This document shows, one piece after another, positions 11,982-19,438 of a stretch of DNA of 21,642 nt. Location: IMG/VR virus record IMGVR_UViG_3300034523_000082, positions 1 through 21,642 of that record; one strand, 5' to 3'. Within the stretch, counting starts at the first letter, position 1; the number at the start of each line of letters is the position of its first letter. Source of the DNA: a virus. Made by a program: the position numbers and the translations under genes. The notes beneath the pieces are model-generated. The model was given only the letters and a program-made list of their open reading frames with translations. It made no database searches and was not told the origin of the DNA.

Positions 11982-12154
11982 ACACACACCCGGCGCACGG
12001 CGGGCCTTCGGGATAACCGTACCCCTTTGGGAGCGTAAGCGGCGAGAGCGCGCAACCATCCACCGCAGCCAGGGCCTGGAGCGTACCTCCGTGCCTGGGT
12101 GACCTGGCATTTCCCCTTTCAACTGACGGCGCCGGCCTGGCGCGAGGTTTTCTA

Positions 12155-13279
12155 ATGTCCGCAGAACAGAAACTGATCGCGATCGAAGAGATCAGCGAGG
12201 CGAACGCACCGGCCATCTACGTGGCCGGCGGCCTGCAGCAATTCATTGACCTGGTGAAGGCTGAGGTCGAAGGCGAAGTGCCCGACCTGACCACCCGCAA
12301 GGGCCGCGAACGCATCGCCAGCCTGGCCGCCAAGGTCAGCAAGTCGAAGACGGCCGTCGAGAAGCCCGGTCGCGACTACCTGCGCCGGCTCAAGGAAATG
12401 CCGAAGGTGGTCGAGGCCGAACTGCGTGAGTTCGTGACCACGATGGACGCGCTACGGGACGAGACGCGCCGGCCGCTAACCGAGTGGGAAGCCGCCGAGG
12501 ATGCGCGGATCGACCGCCACAACGACCGCCTGAACTGGCTGAAGACTCTGGCCGACGACCTGGGCGATCTGAACTCCCTGCAACTCAAGGGCCTGATTGC
12601 CGAAGCTGAAGGCATGCAGCTTGGCGCCCACTGGGAGGAATTCGAGGCAGAAGCGGCCAACACCAAGGACAAGGTCCTGACCAGTCTGCGGGCAGCGCTC
12701 CAGAAGCGCGAGAAGTTCGAAGCCGAGCAAGCCGAACTTGCCCGCCTGCGCCGTGAAGCAGAAGAGCGCGCCGAACAAGATCGCATACGTCTGGCCCAAG
12801 AGGCCGCGGTTGAGGCCGAGCGCCAGCGCGTGGCCCAGCAGCAGCAAGCAGAACGCGAAGCCGCAGCCCGCCGAGAGCAGGAACTGCTTGACCAGGCCGC
12901 TGCACAAGAGCGCGAAGCCGAGAACCAGCGACTCCAGCTCAAGCTGCAGGCGGAGCAAGCCGAACGTGCCCGGGTTCAGGCTGAAGCCGATCGCGTTGCC
13001 GCCGAGCAGCGGATGGAGCAGGAGCGTCAGGCGGCCGCCCGCCGGCAAGAGGAAGCAGCCGAGCAGGCCCGCCAGGACGAGCGCCGCCGCGCTGATGCCG
13101 CTGCCGCGGAGATTCTTCGCCAGCAAGAAGCCCGCGAGCGCGACCAGGCCCACAAAGCAAAGGTTATGGGCGAGGCCAAAACAGCGTTGATGTCACTGAA
13201 CATCACCGAGGAGCTGGCCAGGGCCATCGTGCTCAAGATCGCTCGCCGCGAAATCCCGAACATCACCATCAACTTCTGA
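12155..13279 (+). CDS. Coiled-coil protein of the phage recombination module (374 aa)
   Basis: A 374-residue protein whose N-terminal 140 residues resemble DUF1351-type phage proteins: VPDLTTRKGRERIASLAAKV, VEKPGRDYLRRLKE and MDALRDETRRPLTEWEAAED. Residues 185-345 are a long Ala/Glu/Gln/Arg coiled coil. The C-terminal 35 residues (AKTALMSLNITEELARAIVL, then IPNITINF) are a small conserved end. Proteins of this form precede single-strand annealing and exonuclease genes in several temperate phages, and probably assist recombination or nucleoprotein assembly. Start ATG with GAGG seven bases upstream. The long coiled coil tends to create false ORFs on the opposite strand. Confidence 0.8.
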   Translation: MSAEQKLIAIEEISEANAPAIYVAGGLQQFIDLVKAEVEGEVPDLTTRKGRERIASLAAKVSKSKTAVEKPGRDYLRRLKEMPKVVEAELREFVTTMDALRDETRRPLTEWEAAEDARIDRHNDRLNWLKTLADDLGDLNSLQLKGLIAEAEGMQLGAHWEEFEAEAANTKDKVLTSLRAALQKREKFEAEQAELARLRREAEERAEQDRIRLAQEAAVEAERQRVAQQQQAEREAAARREQELLDQAAAQEREAENQRLQLKLQAEQAERARVQAEADRVAAEQRMEQERQAAARRQEEAAEQARQDERRRADAAAAEILRQQEARERDQAHKAKVMGEAKTALMSLNITEELARAIVLKIARREIPNITINF

Positions 13280-13289
13280 GGTAGCCGCC

Positions 13290-14051
13290 ATGAGCAGCAC
13301 CATCATTGTGCCGGAGCAGCGCCGCCAGGCAGTTGCGGCAGCCGGCCCAGTCGACAACAGCATCATGGCTGTAATCAGTCGAGCAGCTGCAGATCCGTCC
13401 TGCGACATCGAGAAGATGGAGCGCCTTTTGGCCATGCATGAGCGCATGCAGGCCAAGACAGCAGAAGCCGCCTTCAACGCCGGCATGGCGCAGATGCAAT
13501 GCGAGATCCCGACCGTGTTCGAAGCGGCGGTGAATCTGCACACCGGCAACGCCTACGCCACGCTCGACGACATCACCCGGGTGGTCAAGCCGATCATGCA
13601 GCGGCACGGCTTCGCGATCACCTTCAAGGTGGAGAACCAGGACAAGTCGATCAGCGTCACCGGCATCCTGATGCACCGCGACGGACACCGCGAGCAGACA
13701 ACCATGACCCTGCCGGCCGACATCGGCAAAGGCCGGAACGATGTTCAAGCCGTCGGCTCGTCCACCACCTACGGCAAGCGCTACGTGATGTGCGCCTTGC
13801 TGAACATCACAACCGGCGACGTCAGGGACGACGACGCGCAATCGTCGGATGGCTCCGACACGGCAGAAATGCGGGCCCAGGCGGTGAACGACATCCTTGC
13901 CCAGGTCGAAGCTGCCGCCACGCCAGACGAGCTCAAGGATGTGTGGCAGGCATCCGTAAAGGTCATGCAGGCCAGCGGAGACAAAGCCGGATACGACGCG
14001 GTGAAGATCGCCGTGACCAAGCGGAAGACAGCACTGGAGGCCAATCCATGA
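13290..14051 (+). CDS. erf: Erf family single-strand annealing recombinase
   Basis: A 253-residue Erf-type protein. The N-terminal block has MERLLAMHERMQAKTAEAAF and NAGMAQMQ, then AYATLDDITRVVKPIMQRHG, and the signature GSSTTYGKRYVMCALLNIT lies at about residues 156-174. Erf of P22 forms rings on single-stranded DNA and anneals complementary strands, needed for genome circularisation and recombination. The C-terminal 65 residues are a helical region that may contact SSB or the exonuclease. It is followed by a YqaJ-type exonuclease in ATGA overlap, the classic annealase plus exonuclease pair. Confidence in the family is high. Confidence 0.88.
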   Translation: MSSTIIVPEQRRQAVAAAGPVDNSIMAVISRAAADPSCDIEKMERLLAMHERMQAKTAEAAFNAGMAQMQCEIPTVFEAAVNLHTGNAYATLDDITRVVKPIMQRHGFAITFKVENQDKSISVTGILMHRDGHREQTTMTLPADIGKGRNDVQAVGSSTTYGKRYVMCALLNITTGDVRDDDAQSSDGSDTAEMRAQAVNDILAQVEAAATPDELKDVWQASVKVMQASGDKAGYDAVKIAVTKRKTALEANP

Positions 14052-14815
14052 TCATCGTCAATTGCACCCAAGGCTCGCCAGAGTGGCTGCAGGCCCGTGC
14101 CGGCGTTATCACCGCCAGCATGTTCAGCACCGCACGCTCCAAAGTGAACGGGCTCACCGCCCAGCAGCGCACGTACGTCGACGCCATCCTGTCCGGCCAC
14201 AGCGAGGCCAAGGCTCGTGATCTGGCTGGCTACAAGGCCGCGCCCAAGGCTGAGGTCGTGCAGCGGGCCCTGGATGGCGAGAAGGTCGGCGAACCGTCCA
14301 ATGCCGCCCTCTCCTACGCCTTCGAGCTGGCCGTCGAGCGCATCGGTGGCGCCCCGCTCGACGGCGGGTTCGAAACCTGGCAGATGCGCCGCGGCCACGA
14401 ACTTGAGCCAGAGGCCCGGATGGAGCATGAAATCCAGACAGGCCTGATCGTCACACAGGTCGGCCTGGTCAAAACGGACGACGGCTCATTCGGCGCCAGC
14501 GCGGACGGATTCATCGGCGAGGACGGCGGCAGCGAGTACAAGTGCTTCCTGGCCCCGGACAAGCTGCGCGCATTCCACATCGAGAACGATGCCAGCGATG
14601 TCATAGACCAGGTGCAGGGCTGTATGTGGATCACCGGCCGGAAGTGGTGGCACATCGGGATGTACTGCCCACTCCTAAAGCCAGTCGGCCGCCAGCTCTG
14701 GTGGCGCGAGTTCAAGCGCGATGACGACTACATCGAACAGCTGGAGCAGGACCTCTGGGAGTTCAAGCTGCTGGTCGATGGATACGAGAAACAACTCAGG
14801 AGCAAAGCAGCATGA
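14048..14815 (+). CDS. YqaJ/lambda-exonuclease family recombination nuclease
   Basis: A 255-residue nuclease. The N-terminal motif [17 protein letters not shown] (residues 8-24) is diagnostic of the YqaJ family. [10 protein letters not shown] follows, then the metal-binding Asp153 in SADGF and Glu163-Tyr-Lys165 in SEYKCF, with a downstream [14 protein letters not shown] helix carrying the conserved Gln. These belong to the PD-(D/E)XK fold that resects 5' ends to give single strands for the adjacent Erf annealase. It overlaps erf by ATGA and the SSB gene by ATGA, so all three are co-translated. All catalytic residues appear intact. Confidence 0.9.
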   Translation: MIIVNCTQGSPEWLQARAGVITASMFSTARSKVNGLTAQQRTYVDAILSGHSEAKARDLAGYKAAPKAEVVQRALDGEKVGEPSNAALSYAFELAVERIGGAPLDGGFETWQMRRGHELEPEARMEHEIQTGLIVTQVGLVKTDDGSFGASADGFIGEDGGSEYKCFLAPDKLRAFHIENDASDVIDQVQGCMWITGRKWWHIGMYCPLLKPVGRQLWWREFKRDDDYIEQLEQDLWEFKLLVDGYEKQLRSKAA

Positions 14816-15348
14816 AAGGCGTCAACAAAGTCATCCTGGTTGGCACCTGTGGCAGGGACCCGGAAGTCCGATACCTGCCAAACGGGAATGCCGTGACCAA
14901 TGTCAGCCTTGCCACCAGCGAGTCTTGGAACGACAGACAGACCGGTCAGAAGGTCGAGAAAACCGAGTGGCACAGGGTGGTGCTGTTCGGCAAGGTCGCG
15001 GAAATCGCCGGCGAATATCTACGCAAAGGGTCGCAGTGCTACATCGAGGGCAAGCTCAAAACCCGGGAATGGGAGCAGGACGGCATCAAGCGGTACAGCA
15101 CCGAGGTGCACGTTGACATCAACGGCACCCTGCAACTGCTGGGCGGCCGGCCTGAGAACCAAGGCGGCGGCCAGCAGCGACAACAGCGGCAGCCTCAACA
15201 ACAGCGGCAACATCGCCATCAACCTCGACAGCAGCACAACTACAACGCGAATGACAACTACGGACAACAGAGCCAGCAGTCGGCGCCACCGGATAATTTC
15301 GACGACGACATCCCGTTCGCCCCACTCCACCACCTGGCGGGTGCATAG
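14812..15348 (+). CDS. ssb: Single-stranded DNA-binding protein
   Basis: A 178-residue SSB. The OB-fold (residues 1-110) shows [39 protein letters not shown] and [21 protein letters not shown] low-complexity Gln/Arg/Asn linker follows (residues 115-160), then the interaction tail DDDIPF (residues 164-169). In host SSBs the DDDIPF motif is the extreme C-terminus; here nine more residues (APLHHLAGA) follow. The gene completes the Erf-exonuclease-SSB recombination set and is coupled to the exonuclease by ATGA. It would protect single strands and recruit phage or host factors. Confidence 0.92.
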   Translation: MKGVNKVILVGTCGRDPEVRYLPNGNAVTNVSLATSESWNDRQTGQKVEKTEWHRVVLFGKVAEIAGEYLRKGSQCYIEGKLKTREWEQDGIKRYSTEVHVDINGTLQLLGGRPENQGGGQQRQQRQPQQQRQHRHQPRQQHNYNANDNYGQQSQQSAPPDNFDDDIPFAPLHHLAGA

Positions 15349-15350
15349 CC

Positions 15351-15545
15351 ATGAGCGATTGCGGCGAGCATCCCAGCGTCTACTACCTTGGCCGGGAATG
15401 CCGCCGCAACGGTGGCGGCAAGATGGCCAACCCATTCGCCTATCACACCTTCCACGGCGCCTGGTTCTTGGCCGGGTGGAACGACATGGATCTTGAGATT
15501 GAGCAGAAAAATCCGAAGCGCGCTGCAAAGAACAAGGCGGCGTGA
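15351..15545 (+). CDS. RMF/CrpP-like small protein
   Basis: A 64-residue protein with the ribosome-modulation-factor/CrpP-type pattern: YYLGRECRRNGGG at the start of the core, then NPFAYHTFHGAWFLAGWNDMD. The GxxxxxNG...NPF...W..GW spacing is shared by RMF, which dimerises ribosomes in stationary phase, and by CrpP-type plasmid and phage proteins. The C-terminal tail is basic (KNPKRAAKNKAA). It follows the ssb gene by two bases. Ribosome or translation modulation in infected cells is one possibility. Drug modification as reported for CrpP cannot be inferred from this sequence. Confidence 0.7.
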   Translation: MSDCGEHPSVYYLGRECRRNGGGKMANPFAYHTFHGAWFLAGWNDMDLEIEQKNPKRAAKNKAA

Positions 15546-15586
15546 GCAGTTCAACCTACCGCCCAGCGGATTGAAGGAGGTGCCGT

Positions 15587-16150
15587 ATGGCGATGACGCC
15601 GCAGGAGCGCGACAAGCGCCGGCGCGAGAAACAGGAGCGCTTGGGCGAGCAGGATCTGCGCTTGAAGGTCACCGCTGCTCATGTCAGCCAGCTTTCTGAG
15701 CTGATGTCCTGGGACGAGATCGAGGAAAGCGGCGAAGCGCTCACCCTTCTGATCTACAACGCTCACAAGCTCGGCCGGGAGAAGTTTCCTTTCTTCGCCG
15801 CCGGCGCCCACCTTGAGATTGAAAGCGACAAGCACATCAAATCGGATCGATGCGAGATCAGGCTGATGGCCCGGCGCGGCACCGTCCAGCAGATCGACGC
15901 AATGGGCGAGTGGATCAACACCACGGACCGCAGCTTCATCGTCCGCCTGCTGATTGATCGCGCCCATGCTCTGGGGCCGATTCAGGCCCTCACGCTTCTG
16001 GGGTCGCCTCCGCGCCACAAATTCGCAATGAGCAATTCTGTGGCGCGCGCCCTTGATGAATGGCGAATGCAGCGAGAGCTTCGATCGCCCGATATCCGCC
16101 TTGGCGACGACCCCGACGACAAAGGCCTCCTGCTTCTCGCAAGTGCCTGA
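15587..16150 (+). CDS. Tandem ribbon-helix-helix-like protein (187 aa)
   Basis: A 187-residue protein with a strong GGAGG before the ATG. Two segments share a strand-helix-helix pattern: residues 24-64 (DLRLKVTAAHVSQLSELMSW ... LLIYNAHKLG) and residues 87-129 (CEIRLMARRGTVQQIDAMGE ... LLIDRAHALG). Each ends in LLI-x-x-A-H-x-LG. A single-chain RHH pair would bind DNA without needing a dimer partner. The N-terminal 20 residues are highly basic and the C-terminal 35 carry a further NSVARALDEW helix. A regulator or DNA-packaging role is inferred. The internal duplication itself is visible. Confidence 0.6.
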   Translation: MAMTPQERDKRRREKQERLGEQDLRLKVTAAHVSQLSELMSWDEIEESGEALTLLIYNAHKLGREKFPFFAAGAHLEIESDKHIKSDRCEIRLMARRGTVQQIDAMGEWINTTDRSFIVRLLIDRAHALGPIQALTLLGSPPRHKFAMSNSVARALDEWRMQRELRSPDIRLGDDPDDKGLLLLASA

Positions 16151-16152
16151 CC

Positions 16153-16169
16153 CGCGCTGCCAGCCAGCG
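16153..16169 (+). repeat. Stem-loop before the methyltransferase gene
   Basis: GCGCTG (16154-16159) pairs with CAGCGC (16164-16169) around a four-base loop just after the previous stop, and a second GCCTC / GAGGGC hairpin lies near 16190-16210. No T-run follows. The 83-base gap has no other content. Confidence 0.4.
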
Positions 16170-16233
16170 CCTTCCCCTATTCAACGATAACGCCTCCCCG
16201 GCGAGGGCGGCGCCTGCACGCAAGGACCACAAC

Positions 16234-17208
16234 ATGACCCAGCAGCACCGCATCCTGGTGGGCGACTGCATCGAGATGATGCGGACGCTGCCGGATCAGT
16301 CAGTGCACACCTGCATCACCAGCCCGCCCTATTTCGGGCTGCGCGACTACGGGGTCGACGGCCAGATCGGGCTGGAGGCCTCCCCCCGAGAATTCATCGA
16401 GAGACTGGTCGCTGTGTTCCGCGAGGTGCGCCGCGTGCTGCGGGATGACGGCACACTTTGGGTGAACATGGGCGACAGCTACTCAAATGGTGGTAGGACC
16501 TGGCGGGCACCTGACAAAAAGTCAGAAGGCAGGGCCATGGAAACGCGACCTGATGATGGACTGAAACCGAAGGACCTTTTGGGCATGCCGTGGCGCCTGG
16601 CCTTCGCGCTGCAGGACGACGGCTGGTACCTCCGTCAGGATATCGTATGGGCCAAGCCGAACCCTATGCCAGAAAGCGTACGCGACCGGTGCACCAAAGC
16701 GCACGAGTATCTGTTCCTGCTCAGCAAGAGCCCGCGCTATTACTTCGACCAGGACGCCATACGCGAGCCTGCCCGAGCCCAGGCGGCCCCGGAAAGCGCC
16801 AGCAGGCGCAACAGCTTCGCCAGGGAGACGAAGTACACCGATGGCGAGCACGGGCAGACAGCGCAGCACCGTACAGGCCGTAATGATGTGGACTACGACG
16901 AGACCCGGAACAAGCGCAGCGTCTGGACGGTGTCCACCGCTAGCTTCAAAGGCGCGCACTTCGCCACCTTCCCGCCCGACCTGATCCGCCCATGCGTCCT
17001 GGCCGGCTCGCCGCGCGGCGGGATGGTGCTCGACCCGTTCGGCGGCGCCGGTACCACCGCACTCGTTGCCATGCAGGAAGGCCGGCAATCGGTCATCTGC
17101 GAGCTGAACCCCGAATACGCAGCCCTCGCCCGCCAGCGTCTGGATACAGCCTGGATCGAAGGCGCTGCACAGATGGATTTCTTGCTGGATCAATCGCCAG
17201 CCGCTTAA
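16234..17208 (+). CDS. Beta-class DNA methyltransferase (probably N4-cytosine or N6-adenine)
   Basis: A 324-residue methyltransferase with motif IV TSPPYF at residues 29-34 and motif I (SAM binding) DPFGGAGTT at 267-275, so the catalytic motif precedes the SAM motif, which defines the beta class. TSPPY favours N4-cytosine, but N6-adenine members exist. Other motifs: DDGTLWVNMGDSY, LGMPWRLAFALQDDGWYLRQ and a FATFPPDLIRPC block before motif I. The start at 16234 has AAGGA at the right distance, and a longer extension was rejected. No restriction enzyme is nearby, so it is an orphan enzyme, likely for protecting phage DNA or for regulation. Confidence 0.88.
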   Translation: MTQQHRILVGDCIEMMRTLPDQSVHTCITSPPYFGLRDYGVDGQIGLEASPREFIERLVAVFREVRRVLRDDGTLWVNMGDSYSNGGRTWRAPDKKSEGRAMETRPDDGLKPKDLLGMPWRLAFALQDDGWYLRQDIVWAKPNPMPESVRDRCTKAHEYLFLLSKSPRYYFDQDAIREPARAQAAPESASRRNSFARETKYTDGEHGQTAQHRTGRNDVDYDETRNKRSVWTVSTASFKGAHFATFPPDLIRPCVLAGSPRGGMVLDPFGGAGTTALVAMQEGRQSVICELNPEYAALARQRLDTAWIEGAAQMDFLLDQSPAA

Positions 17209-17222
17209 TCACGGAGTTACCC

Positions 17223-18365
17223 ATGCCCACAGAAAACCGATCCAGCAACACAGAGATGGTCAGCTTCCCTCGCGAACTGTCCGACGACCTGGCAGAGCTA
17301 ATCGCTCACCGAGCACGCGTATGCGGCGGCGGCGCCTTCGAGATCTGGGAGGCAATCTGCGAAGGTTTCGCGGCGCCAGCCCAGCAGCCCCAACCCGAGC
17401 CAATAGCCTGGATGGTTGGTACTGCCTTCTGGTGGACCAAAGAAGAGGCAGAGAGGGATGCGGCGGAGACTGGGCTGCCGATTGTCGGCCTGGGGGCGAT
17501 GACCGGCGCAGCGCCTGCCGAGCAGCACCAGGGCGAGCCGGTAGCATGGATGGACCCGCGCTCACCTCAAATGCACGCGACGATCTCGAATGAGGTCAAG
17601 CAGCACAACGTCAAGTTCGGCGGCGCCCCTGCCTCGGCAATCAACGGCTACACCGTCCCCCTCTACACCCACGCCGACCCTGGCGATCTTGAGCGATGCG
17701 AAGCGAGACTGCATGAGGTTGCGAGCCTCTGCGCCACCGTAGAGCAGGAGCGCGACACCCTGCGCGCGCAGCTGGCCGAGGCGCATGCGCTACTGCGCGA
17801 TATCGAATTAACGATGGATGCTCAAGAGGACTCTGTGTCGCTTGGCTATGACATTGAAATGCGGATGGCCACCATCCTGCGACCATCCGCCAGCGCAGAG
17901 CCGAGCGCGCCGAAGTGCACGTATTGCGGCGACACCGGCCAGATCATGGTCGGTCGCAGCGGTGATGCCAACGACGGCAACGCGCCGATCATGGAGCCCT
18001 GCGAAGACTGCGACGGCAGCGGTTCATCTGGCGGGCAGATGCACAGCAACGGAATGGACGAACCCGAATATGAGCCCTTCAAGTGTGAGACTTGCGATGG
18101 CTTCGGTTCCGTTCCTGATGGTGAAATCACCGGAGCCGGTGGCGTTGAGTTCGAGAGCGGTCCGATTCAATGCGTGAAGGACTGCCCGGACTGCAAGCCG
18201 AGCGCGCCGGTTGATCGAGATGAGCGGGCTTTGATTGAGCTGGCCCTTAGCGAGTATGGCAAGGCCACGGGCAAACACGTACTGCCAGGTGGCATCAACG
18301 AAAATCAAGACGGATTCGTCCACGGGTTCTTGGTTCGCGCCGCCCTGGAGCGCAAGCCCTCCTGA
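17223..18365 (+). CDS. Mosaic phage protein with DnaJ-like zinc region (380 aa)
   Basis: A 380-residue protein with four parts. Residues 1-50 include SFPRELSDDLAELIAHRARV. Residues 60-160 carry repeated EPIAWM / EPVAWM and VPLYTH motifs typical of Ea22-like phage proteins. A coiled coil follows at residues 165-210. Residues 232-324 have four Cys pairs of DnaJ type: CTYCGDTG, CEDCDGSG, CETCDGFG and CPDC. The C-terminal 45 residues are helical. DnaJ's cysteine-rich domain binds two zincs and misfolded proteins. Here there is no J-domain, so a chaperone link is only structural analogy. GGAG precedes the ATG. Confidence 0.75.
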   Translation: MPTENRSSNTEMVSFPRELSDDLAELIAHRARVCGGGAFEIWEAICEGFAAPAQQPQPEPIAWMVGTAFWWTKEEAERDAAETGLPIVGLGAMTGAAPAEQHQGEPVAWMDPRSPQMHATISNEVKQHNVKFGGAPASAINGYTVPLYTHADPGDLERCEARLHEVASLCATVEQERDTLRAQLAEAHALLRDIELTMDAQEDSVSLGYDIEMRMATILRPSASAEPSAPKCTYCGDTGQIMVGRSGDANDGNAPIMEPCEDCDGSGSSGGQMHSNGMDEPEYEPFKCETCDGFGSVPDGEITGAGGVEFESGPIQCVKDCPDCKPSAPVDRDERALIELALSEYGKATGKHVLPGGINENQDGFVHGFLVRAALERKPS

Positions 18366-18370
18366 CCACT

Positions 18371-18390
18371 GGAGTACAAAAGTACTCCAC
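18371..18390. repeat. Perfect 8-bp inverted repeat between convergent genes
   Basis: TGGAGTAC, AAAA and GTACTCCA form a perfect stem-loop five bases after the stop of the rightward gene and 22 bases before the end of the leftward gene. It lacks a T-run on both strands. It could act as a bidirectional 3' end stabiliser or a weak terminator for both convergent genes. Confidence 0.6.
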
Positions 18391-18412
18391 TCAGCTGTAG
18401 CCCCTGTCCCCT

Positions 18413-18712
18413 CTATTTCGAGCAGGCGACTTTATCGAATTTCGGCTGGGTATCGGTGGCGATCCGGCGAGCCCGCCCCACTCCCCAGGCCAGCGCCCTG
18501 GTCATTGACTCGCCAGGTCGGGAATCGAAAGCCTCTTCGTGAAGGGCCATGCCACTCGCGGCATATACCCCAATGAACATCTGCGTGTTACCCGTTCGCG
18601 ACAGGCGCACCTGAACATCAATGACCGTTCCATCCTCGAGTTCTTCGTCATGAGTTCGGTGGTGAAGCGTTGGATCAGCCCACTCCCAGAAAACTTCACC
18701 GCGAATCCTCAT
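18413..18712 (-). CDS. Hypothetical protein on the opposite strand of the right arm (99 aa)
   Basis: A 99-residue gene with an excellent AGGAGG before its ATG, convergent to the preceding right-arm gene. The product begins MRIRGEVFWEWADPTLHHRT, contains GTVIDVQVRLSRTGNTQMFI and GMALHEEAFD, and ends KVACSK. It looks like an α/β protein of a small uncharacterised family seen in Pseudomonas genomes and phages. A TAAAAT-like -10 lies about 20 bases upstream of the ATG, so it may have its own promoter and could be expressed in the lysogen. Its orientation suggests it was inserted as a separate unit. Confidence 0.7.
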   Translation of the reverse strand: MRIRGEVFWEWADPTLHHRTHDEELEDGTVIDVQVRLSRTGNTQMFIGVYAASGMALHEEAFDSRPGESMTRALAWGVGRARRIATDTQPKFDKVACSK

Positions 18713-18832
18713 GTCGGCCTCCTACGATTTTAGTTGTATGCCACGGGTGAACTCTCACCATAGCCAAAGCGAGGCGAGACGCAATCTCGGTATCGCAGCT
18801 TGAGAACTGAATCGGACCATCGGCCGATTTTC

Positions 18833-18860
18833 TTGTACCGAACCCAACCACTTGTACAAC
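18833..18860 (+). promoter_or_regulatory. Possible promoter for the 98-aa gene cluster
   Basis: TTGTAC (18833-18838), a 16-base spacer and TACAAC (18855-18860) form a plausible promoter. TTGTACAA (18852-18859) is a perfect 8-bp palindrome at the -10, possibly a regulator site. Just upstream AATCGG / CCGATT (18810-18829) with TTTTCTT is a weak terminator-like hairpin. Together they suggest transcription restarts here after the antisense gene. Confidence 0.4.
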
Positions 18861-18893
18861 TCACTGCCGCGATATGGCGGCCAAGGAACCCGC

Positions 18894-19190
18894 ATGCCTG
18901 CAAAACAATATCCTCTGGAGGTGCAAAGCGTCGGCAGCGACACCTACATCGCAATGAGCAAGGGCCATCACGACCTTGATGTGTTCATGGCTGAAGCCGT
19001 CAAAGAACACCCGGGCTGGTTCCTGGGCGGCCCGCAGCATAAATGGTGCAAGACGGTGCCGGATCGCTCTGGCGAGTTTGCACACCGATATGTGTTCGTC
19101 GAGGAAGGCACGCCAGGCGCATGGCCGGCAACCTACTGCTGGGAGTTCGGCGAGGACTACAAGCGCTACAACGCCGAGGTGCAGCCATGA
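18894..19190 (+). CDS. Hypothetical phage protein (98 aa)
   Basis: A 98-residue protein from the ATG with AAGGA five bases upstream. An in-frame ATG 42 bases earlier overlaps the proposed -10 box and was rejected. Sequence features include YPLEVQSVGSDTYIAMSKGH, HPGWFLGGPQHKWCKTVPD and FAHRYVFVEEGTPGAWPATY. It is rich in aromatic residues and probably compact. It ends in ATGA with the next gene. No family is recognised. It opens a second run of coupled small genes. Confidence 0.75.
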   Translation: MPAKQYPLEVQSVGSDTYIAMSKGHHDLDVFMAEAVKEHPGWFLGGPQHKWCKTVPDRSGEFAHRYVFVEEGTPGAWPATYCWEFGEDYKRYNAEVQP

Positions 19191-19438
19191 CCCGCCTCGC
19201 CCTCTGCCTCCTGCTGCTGGCCACCGGTGCCAGCGCAACCGAGAACGTCATCGACGTACAGCACGACAGCCAGCGCGGCGTCACCTGCTACCTGCTCAAT
19301 GGGGTCGGCATCAGCTGCATCCCCGACAGCCAGCTGCAGGCCGGCAACGAGCGCCAGCTCTCCCCGCACGAAACCCAACCCGAACCTACACCCGCTCTGG
19401 CGCCTGGGCGCTGGATTGATGAGAGGTATCAACTGTGA
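19187..19438 (+). CDS. Small exported (periplasmic) protein (83 aa)
   Basis: An 83-residue precursor with a Sec signal peptide: MTRLALCLLLLATGASA then a likely cut before TENVIDVQ. The mature part of about 66 residues contains two Cys (VTCYLL and ISCIPD) that could form a disulfide. It ends with a polar Pro-rich tail. Exported small proteins in prophage early regions can affect envelope or host adsorption. No family is recognised and there is no lipobox. It is coupled to both neighbours by ATGA and GTGA. Confidence 0.65.
   Translation: MTRLALCLLLLATGASATENVIDVQHDSQRGVTCYLLNGVGISCIPDSQLQAGNERQLSPHETQPEPTPALAPGRWIDERYQL

Noticed and set aside
11982-12154. A gene or defined RNA in the gap before the coiled-coil gene
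   Set aside because: Only weak GC-rich pairings and no ORF with a ribosome binding site; nothing specific to support.
12376-13153. Long minus-strand frames opposite the coiled-coil gene
   Set aside because: They are mirror images of the Ala/Glu/Gln/Arg coiled coil (giving Ser/Ala/Arg- or Leu/Gly-rich nonsense) and lack starts with ribosome binding sites.
13499-14047. N-terminal extension of the exonuclease frame through the erf gene
   Set aside because: The extension is out-of-frame erf sequence rich in Arg/His; the YqaJ motif begins right after the ATGA-overlapping start at 14048.
16060-16233. Longer start for the methyltransferase
   Set aside because: The extra residues overlap the tandem RHH gene and a hairpin-bearing gap, and methyltransferases of this class begin shortly before the LVGDC-type motif seen after 16234.
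18371-18390. A fifth repressor operator (GTAC-AAAA-GTAC)
   Set aside because: The spacer is four rather than five bases, there is no second site 24 bp away and no early promoter; it fits better as a hairpin between convergent genes.
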